Source: Azospirillum endophyticum (GTDB lineage: Bacteria > Pseudomonadota > Alphaproteobacteria > Azospirillales > Azospirillaceae). From it: DNA of 64,000 nt. Each line of letters begins with the position of its first letter. The stretch's first letter is position 1. Below the pieces are notes generated by a model. The model was not told the DNA's origin and did not search any database. It saw nothing but the letters and a program-made list of their open reading frames with translations. Made by a program: the position numbers and the translations under genes. The stretch lies in the NCBI RefSeq assembly GCF_016595245.1, contig NZ_JAENHM010000058.1:124001-188000 (forward strand), in the 5' to 3' direction. This document shows, piece after piece, positions 39,624 through 48,180 of the stretch.

Positions 39624-41252
39624 ATGGACAACGATGTAGTCATTTCGACAGCGCTCCTTCCGTTGGACGAGGTTGGGGCACTGCTGCGGGCATTGGACGA
39701 CCCATTCCGGCTTTGGCCCCTGCTGCTCGACCTGATGGCGCGCCATTTGCCTTGCGATGCCTGCGCCCTGCTGCGGCGGGACAGCCGCTTCGACGGCGGC
39801 AAGGCGGGGGAGGGGCTTCTGGTTCCGCTCGCCACGCGCGGGCTGAGCCCGGATACGCTCGGCCGGCGCTTCGAACTGGAGGAGCATCCCCGGCTGCGGG
39901 CGATTGCCGAGGCGGAGGGCGGGCCGCTGCGCTTTCCCACCGGGTGTGAGCTGCCCGATCCGTATGACGGGCTGATCCCCGACCTGCGCCAGCGGCTGCA
40001 CGTCCATGATTGCGTCGGGGCGCCGTTGAGCGTGGACGGACGCCCATGGGGCATGCTGACGCTCGACGCGCTGAACGAGGGGCGGTTCGACGGGTGGGAG
40101 GGGGCGATCGCCGCCTGGGCGGGACTCGCCGCCGAGCTCGCCGCCGCGGTGGAACGGCGCGCGGCACCGGGCGGCAATGATGGCGGCACGGCATTGCGGA
40201 GTCTCGACGATCCGGCGCAGGGGCTCGACCTCGACCCGATCGGCAGCAGCCCGGCGATGGCGGCCCTGCTGGCGGAAATCGACACGGTGGCGGCCAGCGA
40301 TCTCGTCGTGCTGGTGCTGGGCGAGACCGGGGTGGGAAAGGAATTGGTGGCGCGCCGGCTGCATGCCCGCTCGCCCCGCGCCACCGGGCCGCTGGTCCAT
40401 GTCAATTGCGCGGCCCTGCCGGACGCGCTGGTGGAAAGCGAGCTGTTCGGCCATGTGCGCGGCGCCTTCTCCGGTGCGGTGGCCGACCGGCGCGGCAAGT
40501 TCGAACTGGCCGGCGGCGGCACCCTGTTCCTGGACGAGGTCGGCGAACTGCCGCTGGCGGTGCAGGCCAAGATGCTGCGGGCGCTGCAGAACGGCGAGAT
40601 CCAGCGCGTCGGCTCCGACCGCCACATCACCGTCGACGTGCGGGTGATCGCCGCCACCAACCGCGACCTTGCGGCGGAGGTGCGGGAGGGTCGCTTCCGC
40701 GCCGACGTCTACCACCGGCTCAGCGTCTATCCGCTGCGGGTGCCGCCGCTGCGCGACCGCGGCACCGAGATCCTGCGGCTGGCCGGCCTGTTCCTGGAGC
40801 GCAACCGGGCGCGCCTGGGCCTGCGCAACCTGCGCCTTTCCCCGGCGGCGGAACAGCGCATGCTGGCCTATCCCTGGCCCGGCAATGTGCGCGAGTTGGA
40901 GCACGCCATCGGCCGCGGTGCCATCCGTGCCCGCGTCGCCCACCCGCCCGACGGCGGCGTGCTGACCCTGACGCCCGCGGATCTGGGTTTGGCGGATTTG
41001 GGTTTGACGGATCGGGGGCCGGAGGAGGGGAAGGCCGGGTCCGCGGCAATGCCGGCGCAGCGCGCCAACCGGCCGGGGCTGCCGGAGTTGCCGGACCTGC
41101 CGTTGCGTGATGCGGTGGAGGATTTGGAACGCCGGATGATCCGCGAGCATCTCGCCCGTCATGACGGCAATTGGGCGCAGGCGGCGCGGTCGCTCGGGCT
41201 CGACCGCAGCAACCTGTTTCGCCTCGCCCGGCGGCTCGGGTTGCGCGAATGA
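39624..41252 (+). CDS. norR: NorR-like nitric oxide-sensing activator
   Basis: A 542-residue activator: GAF domain (about 20-185), AAA+ domain (about 210-440) with GETGVGKE and 'GTLFLDEVGELPLAVQAK', and a Fis-type helix-turn-helix at the end ('QAARSLGLDRSNLFRLARRL'). In NorR the GAF domain holds a non-haem iron that binds NO; its ligand set is suggested by 'PDPYDG' and 'HVHDCVGAPL'. The sigma-54 contact loop reads GAFSGA, a Thr to Ser change, which in NorR-type proteins sits at a position important for activation. Divergence from hmp makes it the obvious target. The linker about 445-490 is longer than usual and contains a short repeat 'DLGLADLGLTD'. Confidence 0.88.
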   Translation: MDNDVVISTALLPLDEVGALLRALDDPFRLWPLLLDLMARHLPCDACALLRRDSRFDGGKAGEGLLVPLATRGLSPDTLGRRFELEEHPRLRAIAEAEGGPLRFPTGCELPDPYDGLIPDLRQRLHVHDCVGAPLSVDGRPWGMLTLDALNEGRFDGWEGAIAAWAGLAAELAAAVERRAAPGGNDGGTALRSLDDPAQGLDLDPIGSSPAMAALLAEIDTVAASDLVVLVLGETGVGKELVARRLHARSPRATGPLVHVNCAALPDALVESELFGHVRGAFSGAVADRRGKFELAGGGTLFLDEVGELPLAVQAKMLRALQNGEIQRVGSDRHITVDVRVIAATNRDLAAEVREGRFRADVYHRLSVYPLRVPPLRDRGTEILRLAGLFLERNRARLGLRNLRLSPAAEQRMLAYPWPGNVRELEHAIGRGAIRARVAHPPDGGVLTLTPADLGLADLGLTDRGPEEGKAGSAAMPAQRANRPGLPELPDLPLRDAVEDLERRMIREHLARHDGNWAQAARSLGLDRSNLFRLARRLGLRE

Positions 41253-41515
41253 CGGCCGGCTGCTTTTCCTGGCGGGCGGACATCGATGCGCTGGTGTTCC
41301 GCCCGCAGGAGCATGACGGCTGGTGCGCGGTCCACCGGCTGGCCTTCCGTGCCTTGCTCGGTCGGCGGGAACCGGCGCCTGAGGATTGCCTCGCCTATGC
41401 CGCAACCCATGCGGCCGCGTTCGAGGCTGCCGCGGCCGGCAAGATCGCTCGGCGCGGCTACGACGCCGTGGCAAGCCTGCATCTGACCAGCCGCGACGTC
41501 GCCCGCTTGCTTTAG
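41249..41515 (+). CDS. Small protein coupled to norR, unknown
   Basis: An 88-residue protein whose ATG overlaps the norR stop (ATGA). It looks real: 'CFSWRADIDALVFRPQEHDG' then WCAVHRLAFRALLG, an Ala-rich helix and 'SLHLTSRDVARLL'. Three cysteines and three histidines are spread along it. The pattern of a short beta start, C-x2-H-R-x-AF and a closing 'LTSRDV' recalls small DUF1488-like proteins, but I am not sure. Because it is translated with norR, a role in the nitric oxide response (for example binding metal or NO, or modifying NorR) is possible. Its end overlaps the end of the convergent dctM gene by four bases. Confidence 0.6.
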   Translation: MTAGCFSWRADIDALVFRPQEHDGWCAVHRLAFRALLGRREPAPEDCLAYAATHAAAFEAAAAGKIARRGYDAVASLHLTSRDVARLL

Positions 41516-42795
41516 AACCCCATCTGCCGCGGCATCCACAGCGCCAATTCCGGAAAGACGATCACCGCCACCACCACCAGCAGCATGGTGACCAACGGCC
41601 ACATCACCCAGCGAAGTGTGCTTTCCATCGTGCAGCCGGTCATCCGGCAGGCCACCATCAGGTTGACCGCCATCGGCGGGGTGAACTGGCCGACGGCGAT
41701 CATTAGGGTCAGGATGACGCCGAACCAGGTCAGGTCCCACTTGTAGGCGGTGGCGATGGGGATCAGCAGAGGCAGCAGGATGATGAAGATCGAGATGCCG
41801 TCCAGGAAGGTGCCGACGATGGTCAGCATCACCACCAGCAGGGCCATCACGCCATATTCGCCCAGGCCGGAGTTGATGATGGCATCGGCGATGGGGTCGA
41901 TCACCGACAGGGTGCTCAGCGCCCAGCCGAACACGCTGGCAAGTGCGATCACCGTCAGGATGATGGCTGAGATCTCCGCAGCCTCCACCAGCATGGAATA
42001 GAGGTCGCGGAACCGGATGGTGCGATAGACCACCATGCCCAGCAGCAGGCCGTAGGCGACCGCGATCACCGCCGCCTCGGTCGGGGTGAAGATGCCGAGC
42101 CGCAGGCCGCCCAGGATGATGACCTTGGCGAACAGGCCGAGTGCCGCATCCCACAGGCTGCGCCAGAAGGGCGGGCGCGCCTCATGCGACAGCTTGGCGC
42201 CCAGATTGTGTTTCCGCGCCAGCCAGAAGACTGGAATGATCAGGGCCAGGCCGGCGAGCGTGCCGGGGATGATGCCGGCGGCGAACATCGATGTCGTCGG
42301 GGCGGCCGGCACCAGGACGCTGTAGATGATCAGCGCCACCGACGGCGGGATCAGGATGTCGGTGGCAGCCGCCGCGGCGATGACGCTGGCGATGTAGGGG
42401 CGCGGATAGCCGGCGCGGATCATGCTGGGCGCCATGACGCCGCAGACCGCCGCGGCGATGGCCGGACCGGAGCCCGAGATGCCGCCCATCATCATCGCCA
42501 CGACCACGGCGATGACCGCCAGCGCGCCCTTGCCCTGGCCGACGATGGCGGTGGCGAAGCGCACCAGCTTCTGCGCCACGCCCGACCGGTCGAAGATGGT
42601 GCCGGCCAGCACGAACATCGGGATGGTCAGCAGCGGATATTTGGCGATGCCGGTATAGACGCTGGTCGGGACCGAGATGACGCCGAGATGGGCGAAGGCG
42701 ATGGCGGCGGTGCCGGCCAGCCCCAGGGCGGCGGCGATCGGCACGCCCAGCAGCATCATGACCATGAAGGAACCGAAGAGCAGGGTGGTGATCAC
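41512..42795 (-). CDS. dctM: TRAP transporter large permease (DctM)
   Basis: A 427-residue DctM-type permease with about 12 helices. Marks: 'MMLLGVPIAAALGLAG' at the start, 'MFVLAGTIFDRSGVAQKLVR', 'GISGSGPAIAAAVCGVMAPS', 'IPPSVALIIYSVL' and 'FTPTEAAVIAVAYGLLLG'. It imports an organic acid with sodium or protons together with a small permease and a periplasmic DctP protein. The start is GTG 42795, overlapping the dctQ stop (GTGA); the longer frame upstream lies over dctQ. No dctP gene is near, so the binding protein must be encoded elsewhere. The substrate is unknown. Confidence 0.9.
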   Translation of the reverse strand: MITTLLFGSFMVMMLLGVPIAAALGLAGTAAIAFAHLGVISVPTSVYTGIAKYPLLTIPMFVLAGTIFDRSGVAQKLVRFATAIVGQGKGALAVIAVVVAMMMGGISGSGPAIAAAVCGVMAPSMIRAGYPRPYIASVIAAAAATDILIPPSVALIIYSVLVPAAPTTSMFAAGIIPGTLAGLALIIPVFWLARKHNLGAKLSHEARPPFWRSLWDAALGLFAKVIILGGLRLGIFTPTEAAVIAVAYGLLLGMVVYRTIRFRDLYSMLVEAAEISAIILTVIALASVFGWALSTLSVIDPIADAIINSGLGEYGVMALLVVMLTIVGTFLDGISIFIILLPLLIPIATAYKWDLTWFGVILTLMIAVGQFTPPMAVNLMVACRMTGCTMESTLRWVMWPLVTMLLVVVAVIVFPELALWMPRQMGF

Positions 42796-43331
42796 GGCTC
42801 CCCCTCCGGGATATGGCCGGTTTCGAGCGGCTCGGTGCCATTGTGGATGCGGATCATGCGGCCGACCGTGCGGGCCAGCACCACCAGCGACAGCACCGGC
42901 AGCCAGATCGTATAGATCCATTGCGGCAGGCCGAGTGCCGGAGAGGTCACCTCGAACCGGTAGTCGTCCCAGGTGGTCCAGGCGCCATAGACCAGCAGCA
43001 GCCCGTACATCAGTGCGACGCAGGCCATGGCGAACTGCTCGGCCCGGCGACGGTTCGCGGGCGACATCTTGTCGGTGATGAAGGTGATGCGGATGTGCCG
43101 GTCCTTCACCACCGCGGCCGAGGCGCCGAGGAAGGTCAGGATCACCATCAGCGCAATCGAGTATTCCTCGGTGAAGGCGAAGGAAACGTCGGTCAGGTAG
43201 CGCACCACGACGTTGGCGAAGGTGATCAGGGCCACCACCGCCATGGTGATGGCGACCAGCACCTCTTCGATGCCCAGGGGGACGCGGGGTTTCGGCACCG
43301 GCCGGACGACGGTGGGGTCGTGATCGCTCAT
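42792..43331 (-). CDS. dctQ: TRAP transporter small permease (DctQ)
   Basis: A 179-residue membrane protein with four helices, as in DctQ: helix 1 'VLVAITMAVVALITFANVVV' then RYL, helix 2 'EEYSIALMVILTFLGASAAV', the conserved 'DRHIRITFI', helix 3 'MACVALMYGLLLVYGAW' and helix 4 near 140. It bridges the large permease and the binding protein. It precedes dctM with a GTGA overlap. Upstream is a 7TM kinase on the same strand, 79 bases away; no operator-like sequence is evident in that gap. Confidence 0.88.
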   Translation of the reverse strand: MSDHDPTVVRPVPKPRVPLGIEEVLVAITMAVVALITFANVVVRYLTDVSFAFTEEYSIALMVILTFLGASAAVVKDRHIRITFITDKMSPANRRRAEQFAMACVALMYGLLLVYGAWTTWDDYRFEVTSPALGLPQWIYTIWLPVLSLVVLARTVGRMIRIHNGTEPLETGHIPEGEP

Positions 43332-43410
43332 ATTGCCAGGGTCCAGATGGAGGGAGCGGGATTATTCCCTTCACCGGTCAATCAATGCAAGAAACGATCT
43401 CTCGGACGGA

Positions 43411-45237
43411 TTAGTCCGCAGACATGCCGGCCATCCCGTCTTGGCAGAGCGCCACTTCGCAGAGCGGGAGCCGCAGCGTGAAGACGCTGCCCCCACCCAG
43501 CCGGCTGTCCGCCGTCACCATCCCGCCATGCAGCGCGGCGATGCGGCGGACCATGTTCAGCCCGACGCCGCTTCCCGCCGCCGCCCCGGTGTTGGAGGCG
43601 CGGAAGAAACGGTCGAACACCCGTTCCAGCTCATCGTCCGGGATACCGATGCCCTGGTCGGCGACCGACAGCGCCAAATGCGATCTTCCGTCCGGTTCGC
43701 CCTCGCTCCATGCCCGCAGCCGCACTGGGGTTCCGGTGGGCGAGTATTTCAGCGCATTGTTCAGCAGGTTGTGGACGCACAGCTCCAACAGCGGGCCGTC
43801 GCCCGTCATCCGCTCCGGACAGTCGCCCAGGTCGAGTTCGATCCGCCGGCCGGGAGCGGCGTCGCTCTGGGCCGCGGCGGCGGCGCGCAGCAGGGCCGGG
43901 ACCTCCAGCCGGTCGCGCCGCAAGGCGAAGCCCGGGTCGTTCAGGCGATCGTCGGCGAGGCAGGTTTCCAGGATATTGACCTGACGGCGGACGGCGCGGC
44001 GGATCTTCTCCAGCCGGGGCAGCATTCCGGGAGCCTTCACCTCCGCATCCAGCAGCAGGATCTGGGCGGCACCGTCGATGATGGCGAGCGGCGTCTTGAA
44101 CTCGTGCGCCGCCATCGACAGGAAGCCGTTCAGCGCCCGTTTCGCCTCCTGTTCCGCCACCAGCCGTTCCTCCGCTTCCAGCCGGGCGATGTCGAGGCGC
44201 CGCACGGTGTCCTCCAGGCGCATCTCGGCCTGACGGCGATGGGTGACGTCGCGCAGCATCAGGAGACGGCCGACCTTGCGCCCGCCGCCGCCCGCCGTCA
44301 GCGGCACCCACGTCACCTCGAAGCTGCGCGGGGTGCCGCCGCAGTCCAGCGTCAGCGATACCGGGGCCGATATCGCGAAGGCCATGGTGGAAAGGGCGGA
44401 CAGCCCGGGCAGGTCGGCCAGCCGCCGCCCGATCGCCGCATGGTCGCCGGCCAGCGCCTGCGCCGCCGGATTGGCCTCCACCACGGTGCCGTCGCCGTCC
44501 AGCACCAGCACCGGATCCGGCACGGCGTCCAGCAGCGCGTCGCGGGCAACCGGCAGCAGTTCGAACAGGCGTCGCCGGGTGATCAGCCAATAGAAGATCC
44601 CGTCCATCATCAGGAAGCTGAAGGCGGTCGGATCCAGGTCGAACAGGGTCAGGTTGCCGAAGACATAGCCGGCATTGGCGGCCCACGGCACCGCCATCAC
44701 CACCAGGAAGCCCAGGTAATGGGTACGGTAGGCCGGCGTCGCCCGGTGGATGCCGCTGGCGGTGACGACGATGCTCATCACCATGAAGGCGTAGATGTAG
44801 ACGGTGATGGCGTAGAACAGCAGCCCGTGGCTGTAGACCAGCGCGGCGCCCGGCTCGGCGTCGACCGGGCGGATCGCGGTGTAGAACAGGTGATGGGCGT
44901 CGTTGGTCAGGGCCGCGGCCCAGGTAACCAGTCCGACCCCCACCAGCACCAGCCGCCAGCGTGCCGGCAACTCGCCCCTCGTGTAGGACCACAGGAAGAA
45001 GGCCCACAGGCTCGGCGTGCAGACGATGCCCATCCAGGCCATTTCGGCCCAGAATAGCTTGTCGGCCGGGGCCGGAACCATGCTCTCGACCGCCACGGCC
45101 GTCGACCACCAGGCGGCCGAGAGCTGCATGAGCACGAAATCGGTACGGCCGGGGAAGACGGGGAGGGTCCAGCTGCGGGCGGCGATCCAGAGGGTTGCCA
45201 GGACCGCGCCCAGAAGCAGGACGGACGGCAGGCTCAT
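43411..45237 (-). CDS. 7TM-type sensor histidine kinase
   Basis: A 608-residue kinase with a seven-helix N-terminal membrane sensor (about 1-225, histidine kinase N-terminal 7TM type), a PAS domain (about 235-350, 'LDAVPDPVLVLDGDGTVVEA'), HisKA with phospho-His in 'AAHEFKTPLAIIDGAAQIL' (about 375) and HATPase ('NLLNNALKYSPTGTPVRL', 'GSGVGLNMVRRIAALHGG'). No receiver or regulator gene is adjacent; the divergent neighbour is an activator with a PAS sensor, not a receiver. The TRAP permease genes follow on the same strand. The signal may be a membrane-soluble or carboxylate compound; unknown. Confidence 0.85.
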   Translation of the reverse strand: MSLPSVLLLGAVLATLWIAARSWTLPVFPGRTDFVLMQLSAAWWSTAVAVESMVPAPADKLFWAEMAWMGIVCTPSLWAFFLWSYTRGELPARWRLVLVGVGLVTWAAALTNDAHHLFYTAIRPVDAEPGAALVYSHGLLFYAITVYIYAFMVMSIVVTASGIHRATPAYRTHYLGFLVVMAVPWAANAGYVFGNLTLFDLDPTAFSFLMMDGIFYWLITRRRLFELLPVARDALLDAVPDPVLVLDGDGTVVEANPAAQALAGDHAAIGRRLADLPGLSALSTMAFAISAPVSLTLDCGGTPRSFEVTWVPLTAGGGGRKVGRLLMLRDVTHRRQAEMRLEDTVRRLDIARLEAEERLVAEQEAKRALNGFLSMAAHEFKTPLAIIDGAAQILLLDAEVKAPGMLPRLEKIRRAVRRQVNILETCLADDRLNDPGFALRRDRLEVPALLRAAAAAQSDAAPGRRIELDLGDCPERMTGDGPLLELCVHNLLNNALKYSPTGTPVRLRAWSEGEPDGRSHLALSVADQGIGIPDDELERVFDRFFRASNTGAAAGSGVGLNMVRRIAALHGGMVTADSRLGGGSVFTLRLPLCEVALCQDGMAGMSAD

Positions 45238-45369
45238 CGCGAAGAGGTCATTGCGGCAGGCTCGGCAAGGGAAAGGGAGCGGCCGAAGAATGAACCCTCC
45301 GGCCGAGCCGGCGCAAGGCCGCACCACGAAACGGACAAGCGCGGCACGGTTGCGGTTGCCGCCGTAGCA

Positions 45370-45398
45370 TCCGATAACGGGGCGTCCGATAACGGGGC
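45370..45398. repeat. Two tandem 14-base repeats before the activator
   Basis: TCCGATAACGGGGC occurs twice with a 15-base period, about 30-57 bases upstream of the GTG start of the activator. Could be a pair of binding sites on one face of nearly one and a half turns, or a simple duplication. Confidence 0.7.
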
Positions 45399-45426
45399 AT
45401 GATCGAACTGGACGAGGACGAACGGC

Positions 45427-46911
45427 GTGGCGGATCGGGATGACGGACGCTTTCTCGACGCGGTGCCCGACAGCGTGGCCCTGCTGCGCAGCCGGGCGAT
45501 CCCCTCGCTGTTCGAGGCGCTGGAAACCCAGTCCGAGGGCACCGTGGCGGTCGACCGCGATGCGCGGGTGGTGTGGATCAACGCCAAATACGCCCGCATG
45601 CTGGGCATCTCCGATCCGGCCGAGGCCATCGGCCGCGAGGTGGAGGAGATCATCCCCCATTCGCAGATGCGTCAGGTCCTGGCGACCGGCCAGCCGATCC
45701 TGCTCGACCTGATGTTGTTCGGAACCCAGCGCCTGGTGGTGACGCGCTTTCCGCTGACCGACGATGCGGGCGCCGTGATCGGTGCTGTCGGCTTCGTCCT
45801 GTATGACAGCCTGCACCGGCTGAAACCCCTGCTGGCCGAGCTGTCGCGCCTGGAGGCCGAACTGGCGGCGACCAAGCGCCGGCTCGACGAGGGGCGCCAG
45901 CCGCGCTACACGCTGCAAAGCTATGTCGGCGACAGCCCGGTTTGCCTGGAGGTCAAGCGCAAGGCCCGCGTCGCCGCGCGCACCGACGCGCCGATCCTGC
46001 TGCTGGGCGAGACCGGCACCGGCAAGGAGCTGATCGCCCAGGCCATCCACGGCCTGTCGGCGCGCAGCGGCCGCTGCTTCGTCGGCGTCAACGTGGCTGC
46101 GATCCCGGAGACGCTGCTGGAGGCTGAATTCTTCGGTGCGGTGCCCGGCGCCTATACCGGATTGGATCGCCGCGGACGGGAAGGGCGCTTCAAGACCGCC
46201 GATGGCGGCACCCTGTTCCTGGACGAGATCGGCGACATGCCGCTGGGTCTGCAGGCCAAGCTGCTGCGCGCCCTGCAGGAGCAGGAGATCGAACCGCTGG
46301 GCTCCGACCGGCCGGTCAAGGTCGATGTCCGGGTGATCGCCGCCACCAACGTCGATCTGGAGCGGCGGATCCGCGATGGGCGCTTCCGCTCCGACCTCTA
46401 TTACCGGCTGAACGTGCTGCCGATCCGCTTGCCGGCCCTGGCGGAAATGGCCGGCGGACTGGAGGCCATCGCCGAATCCATCCTGCAGGAGATCGCCGCC
46501 CGCACCGGTCAGCCGCTGCGCGGCCTGACCCCGGAAGCGGTCGAGGCGCTGGGCCGCCACCGCTGGCCCGGCAATGTGCGCGAACTGCGCAACGTGCTGG
46601 AGCGCACGTGTCTGCTGACCGACAATCGCCGCCTGACCGCAGCCGATCTGCACGAAGCGTTGCCTGATTCGGGTGAAGCCGAACCGGCGGGAGCACTGCC
46701 GATCCCGGCCCCGGTCCCGGTCCGGGCGGAGCAGCCCCCCCCGCCCCTGCCCGGCTATGACGAGGCGTTCGACGAGTTCGAGCGGGCGCTGCTCGGCCGC
46801 GCGCTCGCGGGCAGCGGCGGCCGGGCGACCGAGGCGGCACGGGCGCTCGGCATCTCCCGCGCCGCCTTCTACAAGAAGCTCGCCCGGCTGGGGATGCGCG
46901 CCGGCAGGTGA
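45427..46911 (+). CDS. PAS-AAA+-HTH activator with altered GAFTGA
   Basis: A 494-residue regulator: PAS domain (about 30-140, 'SEGTVAVDRDARVVWINAKY'), short coiled coil 'LLAELSRLEAELAATKRRLD', AAA+ domain (about 170-400) with GETGTGKE and 'GTLFLDEIGDMPLGLQAKLL', and a Fis-type helix-turn-helix ('EAARALGISRAAFYKKLARL'). The loop that should read GAFTGA reads GAYTGL, and the preceding 'EAEFFGAVPGAYTGL' is also unusual. This changes a residue needed for sigma-54 contact in known members, so it may bind sigma-54 poorly or work in another way. Start is GTG 45427. Nearby targets: the TRAP genes or uxuA. Divergent from the 7TM kinase. Confidence 0.82.
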   Translation: MADRDDGRFLDAVPDSVALLRSRAIPSLFEALETQSEGTVAVDRDARVVWINAKYARMLGISDPAEAIGREVEEIIPHSQMRQVLATGQPILLDLMLFGTQRLVVTRFPLTDDAGAVIGAVGFVLYDSLHRLKPLLAELSRLEAELAATKRRLDEGRQPRYTLQSYVGDSPVCLEVKRKARVAARTDAPILLLGETGTGKELIAQAIHGLSARSGRCFVGVNVAAIPETLLEAEFFGAVPGAYTGLDRRGREGRFKTADGGTLFLDEIGDMPLGLQAKLLRALQEQEIEPLGSDRPVKVDVRVIAATNVDLERRIRDGRFRSDLYYRLNVLPIRLPALAEMAGGLEAIAESILQEIAARTGQPLRGLTPEAVEALGRHRWPGNVRELRNVLERTCLLTDNRRLTAADLHEALPDSGEAEPAGALPIPAPVPVRAEQPPPPLPGYDEAFDEFERALLGRALAGSGGRATEAARALGISRAAFYKKLARLGMRAGR

Positions 46912-46927
46912 GGCCGGCGCGCATTCA

Positions 46928-48124
46928 TCACACCGGCAGCCGCTTCATCGCCGCGACGGCGGTCATCACGCCACGGATTTCGGCCAGGCCACGCAGGCGG
47001 CCGATCATCGGATAGCCGGGGTGGGTCGGCTTGCCGACGTCATCCAGCAGCTCGTGGCCATGGTCGGGGCGGAAAGGCAGGCGCCAGTTGTCGTTGCCGG
47101 CGTCCTGGCGGCGCTTCTGCTCCTCCAGCAGGGTGGTGACGACCGACACCATGTCGACGTCGCCGCCGAGATGGTCGGCCTCCTCGAAGGAGCCGTCCGG
47201 ATCCTTGGCGACGTTGCGCAGATGGACGAAGTGGATGTCCTCGACGAAGCGCTTGGCCATCGCCGGCACGTCATTGGTCTGGCCGGCGCCCAGCGAGCCG
47301 GTGCAGAAGGTCAGGCCGTTGTTGGGCGACTTCACGGCGTTGATCAGGTGGGCGAGGTCGTCCTCGGTGCTGACGATGCGAGGCAGGCCGAACAGCGGGC
47401 GGGGCGGGTCGTCGGGGTGGATCGCCATGCGGATGCCGACCTCTTCCGCCGTCGGGATCACCTCGCGCAGGAAGCGGGCCAGCGTGTCGCGCAGACCGTC
47501 GGCGGACATGCCGTTGAAGCGCGCGATCATCTTGCGCAGGCCGGGGATGTCGTAGCGGTCATAGGCGCCCGGCAGGCCGGCCATGATGTTGGTCAGCAGC
47601 TTGGCCCGGTCGCTTTCCGACGAGCGGTCGAACCACTCCTTGGCCTTCGCCAGCACCTCGGGGGAGTGGTCTTCCTCCGCACCCGGCCGCTCCAGCATGT
47701 AGACGTCGAAGGCGGCATGCTCATGGGCGTTGAAGCGCAGCGAGGTGCCGCCGCCCGGCAGCGCCGCGGCGAGCTCCGTCCGCGTCCAGTCCAGCACCGG
47801 CATGAAGTTGTAGCAGATGGTGGTCACGCCGCAGGCGGCGAGGTTTCGCATCGACTGTCGGTAGTTGTCGAACAGCTCGGTCAGGTCGCCCTCGCCGATC
47901 TTGATCGCCTCGTGCACCGGCAGGCTTTCGGTGACCGTCCAGCTGAGGCCGAGCTCCTTGTCGGACTCGATCATCGCCTTGCGCTTCTGGATCTCCTCGA
48001 CCGACCAGACGACGCCGTAGGGGATGTGATGCAGGGCGGTGACCACGCCGGTGGCGCCGGCTTGGCGGATGTGGTTCAGCTTGATCGCGTCTTCGGGGCC
48101 GAACCAGCGCCAGGATTGTTCCAT
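46928..48124 (-). CDS. uxuA: Mannonate dehydratase
   Basis: A 398-residue enzyme that dehydrates D-mannonate to 2-keto-3-deoxygluconate. Marks of UxuA: N-terminal 'MEQSWRWFGPEDAIKLNHIR', 'GVVTALHHIPYGVVW', 'CYNFMPVLDWTRTEL', 'RMAIHPDDPPRPLFGLPRIV' and 'FRPDHGHELLDDVGKPTHPG'. Histidine and aspartate residues in these stretches hold the metal. Length is usual (about 395). It is the last gene of the uxuB-rspB-dctPQM-uxuA unit, 56 bases after dctM; ATG 48124 sits 12 bases after AAGGAG. The product feeds KDG kinase (not seen here) and then Eda. Confidence 0.95.
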   Translation of the reverse strand: MEQSWRWFGPEDAIKLNHIRQAGATGVVTALHHIPYGVVWSVEEIQKRKAMIESDKELGLSWTVTESLPVHEAIKIGEGDLTELFDNYRQSMRNLAACGVTTICYNFMPVLDWTRTELAAALPGGGTSLRFNAHEHAAFDVYMLERPGAEEDHSPEVLAKAKEWFDRSSESDRAKLLTNIMAGLPGAYDRYDIPGLRKMIARFNGMSADGLRDTLARFLREVIPTAEEVGIRMAIHPDDPPRPLFGLPRIVSTEDDLAHLINAVKSPNNGLTFCTGSLGAGQTNDVPAMAKRFVEDIHFVHLRNVAKDPDGSFEEADHLGGDVDMVSVVTTLLEEQKRRQDAGNDNWRLPFRPDHGHELLDDVGKPTHPGYPMIGRLRGLAEIRGVMTAVAAMKRLPV

Positions 48125-48180
48125 GGCTGCAAACTCCTTGGATGAGAGGGGCTTTGGACTTGGGTGGTTGCCGACGAGCG

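Noticed and set aside
42796..43374. Extension of the first DctM
   Set aside because: Lies over dctQ in another frame; the GTG in the GTGA overlap gives the normal permease N-terminus.
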